A DNA stretch of 64,000 nt from Paenibacillus sinopodophylli (GTDB lineage: Bacteria; Bacillota; Bacilli; Paenibacillales; Paenibacillaceae). Location of the stretch: NCBI RefSeq assembly GCF_005930355.1, contig NZ_VDBO01000001.1, positions 1,337,339 to 1,401,338 of the forward strand, written 5' to 3'. The translations under genes and the position numbers were made by a program. Positions within the stretch are counted from its first letter, which is position 1. Each line of letters opens with the position of its first letter. Below are positions 6,769 to 13,605 of the stretch, piece after piece. Under the pieces are notes generated by a model, which saw only the letters and a program-made list of their open reading frames with translations, had not been told where the DNA came from and did not search any database.

Positions 6769-8282
6769 TCATCATCAACGTCCAGATCGTCTTCCTCATC
6801 ATCAGGCGGTGGATCTTGATTGAGCGCTGGCTCCTTAGCTTCCAGCAGCCCTTGTTCAGCCTTCAGACGCTCGACTTCTGCAGCTTTGTCCTCTTCGCTC
6901 CATGTGTCGCCGTACATTTCCTCTATGGCGCGCTCCACGCTCATAACACCAAACGTACGCGCCTTACCTACTGTCTCTACAACAGCGTCAAACGATGGCG
7001 AAGCATACTCCCCAAATGTCACGGTAGCTTCATAATCGGCTGCTGTACGGTTCCGCATCGTGTCGTATACCTTTAACACAGTATCGACGAGCTGTGGTAT
7101 GACTTCGTTCAGCACCTCAACAAGCTTGCCGCGAGTATACAGCGTAGCCTTCTCCTTCTCACGCTGAGCTTCGGCATTATCAAGCTTCTTCAAGTCGATA
7201 CCAAGCGTGGAAGGACTGATTATGCCCTGCAAACACATATCCAGTGCCGATGCATAGGACTCGACAAACGCCTCATAGAGTATAGCCGGCTGCACCGTGA
7301 TAACCTGACCCTTGTTGTCCTCTGCAAGCGACGAGCCCAACCTAACAAATTGATTGTCAAACGGGTTAGGCCGCAGCAGCTCGCCTGTCTCACTGGAGCG
7401 CGGTATCATGTCTTCTGGAATGTACTTTTGGACCCTTCCAGCGCGGATCGCGTCCACCCATTGGCTGATGACCTCGTCCAATGCGTCAAACTCGTCATTC
7501 TTGGAATCAAACAACGACTTACCGCGTCCTGTCCACTTAGGCGATTTGTAAAACTGCATCGGTAAGGCCATCATAAAGCCGCCGTCATACGTAACCTCTG
7601 GCTGAAGGTGTGTAGTCTCAGGTATCGTTGCCAATGCTACTTCTTTGCCGTAAGCATCCAGCAGCCTACTCCTTACATAGCCCTTGCCAAATGTTTCTTC
7701 CAGCCTATAGTCACGATCTTTATGTCTATAGTCAGTGTAGAAGAGTACCTCTTGGAGCCGTCCGCGCTGCCGCTTGTAATCTACTTGCTCACCGCTGTAA
7801 TACTCAATGATCGGATATTGAGTCACCTCTGGATCCACGGTAATCTTAAACGCACCATCTCCAGCAACCAGCGTATCCGTGATGCTCTCGCCAAGCAGCT
7901 TATCAAAGCCGTTATCCTCAGCTATTGCCTGCCAGTTGTCAGCTACTTCCTGTGGCTTCAACTCGATTGCATCCAGATCCGCTATGATTATGTCGCTCAA
8001 CGTACCGGCTATCATGGATGGCAGCCCGCTGTGAATCTTTCGGATGCGTAGCCCCTGTGATGCACTGGCCGCCCAGAAGCGTGCTTTGCTCACGTTGTCC
8101 GTGGCCGTCTGCATAGCGAATTGCTCCAGCTCGGACGGATCACCTCGGAACCAGAGCCGATTGCGTAGCACGTTGGTACCGTAGCTAAGCGGCTCCGTTA
8201 TCGTAATGACTCGGTTCTCAGCAGCCGGCTGTATCTTCAGCATCTTCATGACCATGTTCTTCACCCCCGTCCATAAGCCCAT
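6765..8282 (-). CDS. Portal protein (SPP1 gp6-like)
   Basis: 505 residues, the expected size, between terminase and MuF genes. The sequence has the portal features of the SPP1 gp6 family: an N-terminal Trp/Arg-rich stretch (Asn-Arg-Leu-Trp-Phe-Arg-Gly-Asp), a stem region with Tyr-Ile-Pro-Glu-Asp-Met, a long helix with Leu-Asp-Asn-Ala-Glu-Ala-Gln-Arg-Glu-Lys-Glu-Lys in the wing/stem, and an acidic C-terminus ending in several Asp and Glu. The portal forms the dodecameric DNA channel at one vertex of the head. Confidence 0.88.
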   Translation of the reverse strand: MGLWTGVKNMVMKMLKIQPAAENRVITITEPLSYGTNVLRNRLWFRGDPSELEQFAMQTATDNVSKARFWAASASQGLRIRKIHSGLPSMIAGTLSDIIIADLDAIELKPQEVADNWQAIAEDNGFDKLLGESITDTLVAGDGAFKITVDPEVTQYPIIEYYSGEQVDYKRQRGRLQEVLFYTDYRHKDRDYRLEETFGKGYVRSRLLDAYGKEVALATIPETTHLQPEVTYDGGFMMALPMQFYKSPKWTGRGKSLFDSKNDEFDALDEVISQWVDAIRAGRVQKYIPEDMIPRSSETGELLRPNPFDNQFVRLGSSLAEDNKGQVITVQPAILYEAFVESYASALDMCLQGIISPSTLGIDLKKLDNAEAQREKEKATLYTRGKLVEVLNEVIPQLVDTVLKVYDTMRNRTAADYEATVTFGEYASPSFDAVVETVGKARTFGVMSVERAIEEMYGDTWSEEDKAAEVERLKAEQGLLEAKEPALNQDPPPDDEEDDLDVDDE

Positions 8283-8288
8283 CGCTTA

Positions 8289-8522
8289 TCACTCCTCAAT
8301 CTCAGGTTTCACTTTCGGCAAGATCGGAGGATGCCAGTTTCCAAGAACGAGAATGTGAATACGCTTCGTTTCTATAATCTGTTGAATTTCCTCGTCACTC
8401 AACTCCCAACAACTCTCTAAGCCTACGCCATCCTCATATTCGATTCGCGTTATCGGCAAATCTTGCACATCGCCTGAGCCCTTCATAACTCTGTTAGCGG
8501 TGTCTGTCTGTACTGGTTTCAT
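8289..8522 (-). CDS. Small phage protein between terminase and portal
   Basis: A 77-residue acidic protein with no domain I recognise. The central block Cys-Trp-Glu-Leu-Ser-Asp-Glu-Glu-Ile-Gln-Gln-Ile-Ile-Glu is followed by a hydrophobic strand (Ile-His-Ile-Leu-Val-Leu-Gly) and a Pro-rich end. Small proteins of this kind occur between the terminase and portal genes of many Gram-positive phages. It starts three bases downstream of the large terminase stop and is surely part of the same transcript. Confidence 0.6.
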   Translation of the reverse strand: MKPVQTDTANRVMKGSGDVQDLPITRIEYEDGVGLESCWELSDEEIQQIIETKRIHILVLGNWHPPILPKVKPEIEE

Positions 8523-8525
8523 GTC

Positions 8526-9842
8526 CTACACCTCCAATCTGCGCTTAAACGGCTGCACGGCGTATTCGCTACTGTCCAAACAGTCCACTGGATAGCTGCC
8601 GTCATCGGTTCGTACCCATTCACCAGCCATTCGCTCCTTCTCATCCCAAGTCGCATTCTCCAGCGCTTCAAGCCACGGCTTAAGGTGCGCCATGACTTTA
8701 TAGCGGCCCTGGTTGATAAGGATGTTCGTCAACCGGATCCTATCCACGATGCCCTCTTTCTTGTAGGCAGGCACCACTTGTATATGAATGCCCCGGCGTC
8801 GCAGCTCATTTGCTAGCGCCTGTCGGAACAACTTGTCAGCACTCTCAGCAAAAATATGAGTACACGACAAAAAGGCCGGATACATCTCCGACCACTCGAC
8901 TATCTTATTGACGATCTCCTGTGCATACCTGTCATGCGTGTATCCTGATTCCTTGCCTTGCTTGTGATAATAGCCATCCAGCAGCACAACATCCTTATAT
9001 CGAGGCGTAATGCCTGTCAGCGTGGCCACCGTAGCGTCAGTGCCTCCGATATCGATACCAATGCTGAACTCGATAAAGCGGAAGTCTTTAATCTCCTGCC
9101 GTGTGACCACAACAGTCTTACTATAGCCTGTGTAGATTCGCCCTGTGGCAGCTGTTCGCTTGCCCAGAATGTCAGCCTTATACCACAGGCTATCCTTGTC
9201 ATACGTAGCCAGCACAGACTTTAAGCGATCATTCGGAATGCTCAGATTGCCCAACACCGTAAAATGTCCGTAGTTGTATCCAAGATTCTCACCGCGCTCC
9301 AGCAATTCATCCTGGTAGTCCAGCACATCTCTGTAAAACCAATGTGACGGTGGCTTAGGGTTAAGATCGAAGAACAGCTGCCTAAAGCTACTAGCTAACG
9401 TACGGTCAAATACCTCCTGCACGAATGACTGATGGCACTCGTTAACCTCAGTGCCATATACCGTACCGTATGAGTTACCCTTGATCCGCGCCGCATCGTT
9501 CGCCTTACCGCCGCCGGCAATGATGATAATCTTCTCACCAGTCTTGGTCTGAATGTACAGCGCATCGCGGTTCTTGTACTCTCCTTCTCGGCAGCGCCCC
9601 TCAAATAGCCACTGTAGACCAAAGCCGTTAGAATCGATTACGTTCATCTTGGCTGCGCCCAGGCTGACACCGAATACCAAGTGAAGCTTATCTGGGTGGA
9701 TCTCCAAGCACATGGCGTAGGCTATCAGGTTGATAATGTTCTTGCCAGCTCGCTTACCACCCTCAGCCACATTGAGCCATGAGTCCTTACTTCGTCGTAT
9801 ATAATCAGCCTGGTTAGCTGTTAAGGGTGCATAATCAATCAT
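8526..9842 (-). CDS. Terminase large subunit
   Basis: 438 residues with both terminase parts. The ATPase half has a Walker A-like Glu-Gly-Gly-Lys-Arg-Ala-Gly-Lys-Asn at residues 27-35, a Walker B-like strand ending in Thr-Glu-Val-Asn-Glu near 131-135 and a coupling motif Asp-Leu-Asn-Pro-Lys-Pro-Pro near 159-165. The nuclease half begins with Ile-Gly-Ile-Asp-Ile-Gly-Gly-Thr-Asp near 261-269, the acidic RNase H-fold motif. It cuts concatemeric phage DNA and pumps it into the head. Its start overlaps the small subunit gene by eight bases. Confidence 0.9.
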   Translation of the reverse strand: MIDYAPLTANQADYIRRSKDSWLNVAEGGKRAGKNIINLIAYAMCLEIHPDKLHLVFGVSLGAAKMNVIDSNGFGLQWLFEGRCREGEYKNRDALYIQTKTGEKIIIIAGGGKANDAARIKGNSYGTVYGTEVNECHQSFVQEVFDRTLASSFRQLFFDLNPKPPSHWFYRDVLDYQDELLERGENLGYNYGHFTVLGNLSIPNDRLKSVLATYDKDSLWYKADILGKRTAATGRIYTGYSKTVVVTRQEIKDFRFIEFSIGIDIGGTDATVATLTGITPRYKDVVLLDGYYHKQGKESGYTHDRYAQEIVNKIVEWSEMYPAFLSCTHIFAESADKLFRQALANELRRRGIHIQVVPAYKKEGIVDRIRLTNILINQGRYKVMAHLKPWLEALENATWDEKERMAGEWVRTDDGSYPVDCLDSSEYAVQPFKRRLEV

Positions 9843-10557
9843 CGTCCAGCACCCTCTCAGGAGCTGGGTTATTGATCAGATCGGCCAATGCCGTTATCTG
9901 GGCGTTAGGATCAACGCCGTCTTTGTTCGGCACCTTAGATTTCAGTACATCGATACGAGCCTTCTGCTCCTCTGTAGCCAACTCAGTGCGTAACAGGTCA
10001 TCGTACTGTCGGATAAGGCTTTGCAACGTGCTCATAGCCCTGCTCTGCGCTTGCAAGAAGGTTGCCTGCTTGTCCCAAGCGTGTTGAATCTCGTATTCAA
10101 TGCCTGTATCGGTCAGCTTCTTATCGACCTTTGTTTGATCTTCCCGGTCCTTAACGTACATGATCTGCTGAGCCCGAATAATGGCCGTGTATTGAATCAT
10201 GATGTTATCCCAAACGATATCAAGTGGGCTCTGCTGCTGAAGCTGCTCCATGATCTCCAGCGACTCAGCGGGCATATACTTCTGGAACAGGCCATGCGTT
10301 ACAGCTGCCGAGTTCCGTTTTGCAAACTGATTCGGTGGATCAGGGTTGCCTGCCCCTTTTCGCTTGGAAGCATCAGCCCTAGCCTTCTTCCCGTTCGTTG
10401 CAACGTTGCGTTTCCGTTGCGTTGCATTGTTGCGTTGCCAGCCTTCCCGATTTTTACGACTGCGGATCGTGGCATCTTTGATCCCGTATTCATCGGCAAT
10501 ATCCTTGAAGCTGATGGTTGATGTTTCCCAAGATTGACGAATCTTTACCCAGTCCAC
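9835..10557 (-). CDS. Terminase small subunit
   Basis: 240 residues starting at a GTG. The N-terminal 40 residues form a helix-turn-helix (Ile-Ala-Asp-Glu-Tyr-Gly-Ile-Lys-Asp-Ala-Thr-Ile-Arg-Ser-Arg), followed by a Lys/Arg/Asn-rich linker and a helical C-terminal oligomerisation region. This is the layout of Gram-positive small terminases that recognise the packaging site and load the large subunit. GGAGGT lies about 12 bases before the GTG, a slightly long spacing. The packaging site is often inside this gene or just upstream. Confidence 0.8.
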   Translation of the reverse strand: MDWVKIRQSWETSTISFKDIADEYGIKDATIRSRKNREGWQRNNATQRKRNVATNGKKARADASKRKGAGNPDPPNQFAKRNSAAVTHGLFQKYMPAESLEIMEQLQQQSPLDIVWDNIMIQYTAIIRAQQIMYVKDREDQTKVDKKLTDTGIEYEIQHAWDKQATFLQAQSRAMSTLQSLIRQYDDLLRTELATEEQKARIDVLKSKVPNKDGVDPNAQITALADLINNPAPERVLDDD

Positions 10558-10591
10558 TACACAATCACCACCTCCAGCTTTATGTTGTTCT

Positions 10592-10621
10592 AAAAAAGAA
10601 AGAGCCGCCTATTGGCGACTC
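10592..10621 (-). terminator. Terminator after the gene at 10624
   Basis: On the minus strand GAGTCGCC and GGCGGCTC pair over eight positions with one G-T pair around a four-base loop, followed by TTTCTTTTTT. It separates the early/middle hypothetical gene from the packaging genes. Confidence 0.7.
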
Positions 10622-10623
10622 AC

Positions 10624-11043
10624 TTATATCGGATATTCAAGATGTACTTTCTTCAGAACTCTCCAAAGCAGCGCGATTAGATCCTCGCCTTCTTCACTCT
10701 GTATAACATCAGCGCCTTGCAGAATAATCATCCATTGACCATAGGCAGACCGAATTTCTGTTTGGCAGTGTTGCCGAATGATGTCCATCATTGCTGTTCC
10801 TGAAAAGAGCGGCAATGCCAATTCATAATAGTCTATTACTTCGCCACGTTCATTTCTAACTCTATGTTCTCTATCTACTTCATCGAACACTTCTTCAACG
10901 ATGAGGTGAACTTGATTAGGCTCATCTTTCAAAAAGAAAAATTCACCTACTGATGCATCATGAAACTTAATGATTTCCTCCAAGGTATCCGGATCAGTAG
11001 CTAAAACTTCTGCAATAGATACCTTATCGCGCGGTGCTCGCAT
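10624..11043 (-). CDS. Acidic phage protein of unknown function
   Basis: About 139 residues from an ATG at 11043, which has GGGGGAG about five bases upstream; a GTG six bases earlier is the alternative. The protein is strongly acidic with mixed helices and strands and a Trp-Arg-Val-Leu-Lys-Lys near the end. I recognise no family. It has its own terminator and lies between two regulatory/packaging blocks, a place where phages often carry extra genes. Confidence 0.6.
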   Translation of the reverse strand: MRAPRDKVSIAEVLATDPDTLEEIIKFHDASVGEFFFLKDEPNQVHLIVEEVFDEVDREHRVRNERGEVIDYYELALPLFSGTAMMDIIRQHCQTEIRSAYGQWMIILQGADVIQSEEGEDLIALLWRVLKKVHLEYPI

Positions 11044-11097
11044 GTACACTCCCCCTCAACATCATATTTCGACAACGAGAGTGTATTTCCTTCTAAC

Positions 11098-11122
11098 TAA
11101 AAACCGCCCATCAAAGGGCGGC
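11098..11122 (-). terminator. Terminator after the late regulator gene
   Basis: On the minus strand CCGCCC and GGGCGG pair around a six-base loop, followed by TTTTT. It lies about 90 bases downstream of the stop of the ArpU/sigma-like gene. Confidence 0.7.
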
Positions 11123-11209
11123 TCTGCTCGTTTACATTTCTTTCGACACTATCATAATATCACGGCTTGACACCCTTGTATAGAACGTATGTGCGCCAAT
11201 TTTGTGCCA

Positions 11210-11815
11210 TTATCGTGCCAACATTTTATACTCCCGTTCTGCGTCAGCAACTCGTCTCCAGTAAGTCCGATTCGATATGCTAAGCAGATTACGAATCTCA
11301 TCAACTCGGTGGCCTTCTACGTGAACCATTTTCAATACTTCTGCATAATCAGGCTTGTATGTTTCAAGCGCGGCCAGTACCGTATCAATTCGATTAATCT
11401 CATCCTGCAAGTCCTGCAGCTCAGTCAGTCGGTCAAGCACCGCATCGAGATCGTCTCGAATATCGTACCCTCTTGCTGCAATCACCTTGCTGATCTTAGT
11501 ACGGAGCTCTTGCAACAGCTTGTCATCCTCTGCATCAGCTCCGTACTGCGGGATAACAGCCAACTGGCTCTTAACGCCTGCAGGATATTGGGACAGATAC
11601 GCGTGTGCTATAGCCTCTAGCTGCTGTTCGCGCTTGCCCAGGTACATGTAGCTGGGCATAACTCTCAGCCTACGGTGTAGATCCTGTAGCTGATCGTCAC
11701 CATTTAGCCGACTAACTGTCATACCCACGCCTATTGAGTAGTTTTCAAGGACACTAATCCTTGCCATCATCCGCTTATAATTGCTTAATTGTTCAATCGT
11801 CTCTTGTTCGGTCAT
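11210..11815 (-). CDS. Late transcription regulator (ArpU / sigma-70 region 4-like)
   Basis: 201 residues. The start at 11815 is chosen because AGAGGAG lies nine bases upstream; ATGs further up lack this. The N-terminal part is a long coiled coil. The last 50 residues form a helix-turn-helix like sigma region 4 (Val-Leu-Lys-Met-Val-His-Val-Glu-Gly-His-Arg, then Glu-Ile-Arg-Asn-Leu-Leu-Ser-Ile-Ser-Asn-Arg-Thr-Tyr-Trp-Arg-Arg-Val). Proteins of this type precede the terminase genes of Gram-positive phages and control late transcription. It is transcribed toward them here. Confidence 0.7.
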   Translation of the reverse strand: MTEQETIEQLSNYKRMMARISVLENYSIGVGMTVSRLNGDDQLQDLHRRLRVMPSYMYLGKREQQLEAIAHAYLSQYPAGVKSQLAVIPQYGADAEDDKLLQELRTKISKVIAARGYDIRDDLDAVLDRLTELQDLQDEINRIDTVLAALETYKPDYAEVLKMVHVEGHRVDEIRNLLSISNRTYWRRVADAEREYKMLAR

Positions 11816-11986
11816 CGCACCTGCTCCTCTCATGTTGTCTCTCAATACTTACCGATCACATACACCCTGCCGTCTCTATTCATTTGAACATCGTTTATAC
11901 TCCTGATTACGGCCGATTAATCCATAACTCACTACTCTAACTCTGCGCATCCGCTCTAGATTGCTTTGTTTTCAAGTCAAAAATTC

Positions 11987-12014
11987 ACCACTAGCCTCAT
12001 ACCCACATAATTTA
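11987..12014 (+). promoter_or_regulatory. Sigma-K-like promoter of the Cys-rich gene
   Basis: CATAATTTA at 12006-12014 fits the sigma-K -10 pattern CATANNNTA, and an ACC at 11987-11989 sits 16 bases upstream as a possible -35. The ribosome binding site GGAGGTG follows at 12028 and the TTG start at 12043. The match is to a short consensus, so chance agreement is possible. Confidence 0.45.
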
Positions 12015-12042
12015 TAACAAACAATACGGAGGTGTCTTTTTC

Positions 12043-12354
12043 TTGGAAAATCAAAACCCGCGGAATCAGAAGATGAATTATTACCCTATCAATTGCTGGT
12101 GCTATCCTGCTCCTTTCAATCCCAATTTCCATCCTGTATTTACCAATAATCAAAAAACTATGCCGAGCCAATCTCACCAATCAGATAGTTTTCTCGGAGG
12201 CTTTAGGTGCTGTGAGTATCAAAGTCAATCTACTGGACATTTTGATCGTAGATGTGCTCGCTGGGACCAGTCCTGCCCCCCACCAAGTAATCCAGACTTT
12301 ATTTTAACGAGTAGTGGAATCGTTCAAATTCCTGATTGTAATTATTGCAGATAA
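12043..12354 (+). CDS. Cys/Pro/Tyr-rich protein, probably sporulation related
   Basis: 103 residues from a TTG at 12043 with GGAGGTG eight bases upstream. The protein has seven Cys, several of them next to Trp, Tyr or Arg, and is rich in Pro, Asn, Gln, Ser and Tyr, as spore coat and crust proteins often are. No signal peptide or membrane helix is seen. It faces against the surrounding phage genes and has a sigma-K-like promoter, which suggests mother-cell expression late in sporulation. I do not recognise a named family; a coat-type role is inferred from composition and promoter. Confidence 0.6.
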   Translation: MENQNPRNQKMNYYPINCWCYPAPFNPNFHPVFTNNQKTMPSQSHQSDSFLGGFRCCEYQSQSTGHFDRRCARWDQSCPPPSNPDFILTSSGIVQIPDCNYCR

Positions 12355-12456
12355 TTTGACTGTTTTTTTGAAAGTCTCACTGTCTGAGACAGGATATGTT
12401 TATTTAACTTAATTAGGGACTTGTGTAGATGAACTACAGATGACCGGCAGTAAAAC

Positions 12457-12696
12457 CTAATTCACGTTTTTGCTGCCTGCCACATTCCTATCTTCGTATA
12501 CTCCCTCCAGCCACTCGACCAGCATCACCATTTGCTTAATGACAAGTCGGTTATCTTGATACTTCTTGCTGATCACTCCGCACGAATCAGCTACCCAAGC
12601 CCAAAACATCTCACTTCCTAATCCATGTTGAGCAGCTGTCTGGTTAACTTGAGCGATCCAAGCAACCACATCGTTATAAAATGCTTGATAGTCCAT
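12457..12696 (-). CDS. Small phage protein of unknown function
   Basis: 79 residues, helical, with aromatic clusters (Phe-Tyr-Asn-Asp-Val-Val-Ala-Trp-Ile and Met-Phe-Trp-Ala-Trp-Val). A purine-rich GAGGA lies ten bases before the ATG. It ends the replication operon, right after RusA, and its ATG is three bases from the RusA stop region. No family is recognised. Confidence 0.6.
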   Translation of the reverse strand: MDYQAFYNDVVAWIAQVNQTAAQHGLGSEMFWAWVADSCGVISKKYQDNRLVIKQMVMLVEWLEGVYEDRNVAGSKNVN

Positions 12697-12699
12697 AGG

Positions 12700-13098
12700 C
12701 TACAATTCCTCGATTTTGACGTAGATACCTGGTTGATCGGCCCAAAACTTCTCTATAATCTCACTCGCAACGATTGCGTCATCTTTCCAGAATCCAAGAT
12801 CTGTCATGATATCGAAGGGTAACTTGTTAAGGTTGTGAGTGTCTGGCTTCGTTATCTTCCACTCTCCGTCGTAATGCTTGCTGCCTTCCTTGATAGGGAA
12901 CAGCCACTTCACGATGACCCGGAGAGCTCCGGTATATTTCTTCGCTGGAACATGCTGTCCAAGGTGCGCCGTCAGCTTCGCTCGAGCTGCCTTTAGGTCG
13001 GCCGGCTCGTAAAATACCGGCTTACCATCCATGACGGCAACCTGCTTCTCCTGATGCGTTGCTGTCGGCGGTTTCATCGCCATAAAAAATTCAGTCAT
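12700..13098 (-). CDS. RusA-type Holliday junction resolvase
   Basis: 132 residues, the normal size. The motif Lys-Pro-Asp-Thr-His-Asn-Leu-Asn-Lys-Leu followed by Phe-Asp-Ile-Met-Thr-Asp-Leu-Gly-Phe-Trp-Lys-Asp-Asp-Ala-Ile-Val is the RusA active-site region, with the conserved Asp residues that bind Mg2+ and cut four-way junctions symmetrically. Phages use it to resolve recombination intermediates before packaging. The ATG has GAGGG eight bases upstream and overlaps the preceding gene by eight bases. Confidence 0.88.
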   Translation of the reverse strand: MTEFFMAMKPPTATHQEKQVAVMDGKPVFYEPADLKAARAKLTAHLGQHVPAKKYTGALRVIVKWLFPIKEGSKHYDGEWKITKPDTHNLNKLPFDIMTDLGFWKDDAIVASEIIEKFWADQPGIYVKIEEL

Positions 13099-13336
13099 CT
13101 TGCTGACCCTCGGCCATTTCCTCCCAATCGTCTATCAATCCACGAAGATAGCTAGCAGCCTGATCATCGGCAAACAACTCTTTCCGATCGATAACATATT
13201 TGACGATAAAGTTCCCGTTTAATTTTATTCCGAATTGGAGTTTACCGGCTTTATCAAAACAGCGCATAAATGAATTGCCGAACTCTATTGTTTCTGGCGT
13301 TTCATTCTCCCAATATTTTTTGGTCACTGTCATCAT
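13091..13336 (-). CDS. Small phage protein of unknown function
   Basis: About 81 residues. The likely start is uncertain: the two ATGs at the front are too close to GAGG, and a GTG six bases further in has better spacing. The protein has a beta-rich middle (Leu-Gln-Phe-Gly-Ile-Lys-Leu-Asn-Gly-Asn-Phe-Ile-Val-Lys-Tyr) and an acidic helix at the end. It is coupled to RusA and probably serves the replication module, but nothing shows how. Confidence 0.55.
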   Translation of the reverse strand: MMTVTKKYWENETPETIEFGNSFMRCFDKAGKLQFGIKLNGNFIVKYVIDRKELFADDQAASYLRGLIDDWEEMAEGQQDD

Positions 13337-13493
13337 CCTCTTCTCTTTTTTCTTTTTTCGCGCAACCGCTAAGGCTGTAGGAGAAGGGGGCGCCGCGGAA
13401 TCAGTAGCGGCGACCTTCTCTCTCCCTACCGGTTACCTTAGTAGATTAGTCATTAAGTCTAAACATACAATCGCGTGTATATATAGGAGATCC

Positions 13494-13600
13494 CCGCAAC
13501 TTATCGCGGCATTGCGGCAATCATACTTTCGCAAGTTGCGGCGACCTTAAAATGATGATTGCCGCGAGAACTCGCAACATCCATAAAACATGATTGCCGC
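13494..13600. repeat. Repeat cluster beside the primase-helicase gene, possible replication origin
   Basis: Within 107 bases ATGATTGCCGC occurs at 13555 and 13590 as a direct repeat 35 bases apart, and its inverse GCGGCAATCAT at 13514. CCGCAACTT at 13494 and AAGTTGCGG at 13533 form a nine-base inverted repeat. The block lies just downstream of the primase-helicase stop, in the 269-base gap 13337-13605 that holds no gene. Such iteron-like clusters often mark phage origins, but an operator is also possible. Confidence 0.5.
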
Positions 13601-13605
13601 CGCAA

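Noticed and set aside
12625..12822. Plus-strand frame opposite RusA
   Set aside because: RusA is clearly supported on the other strand.
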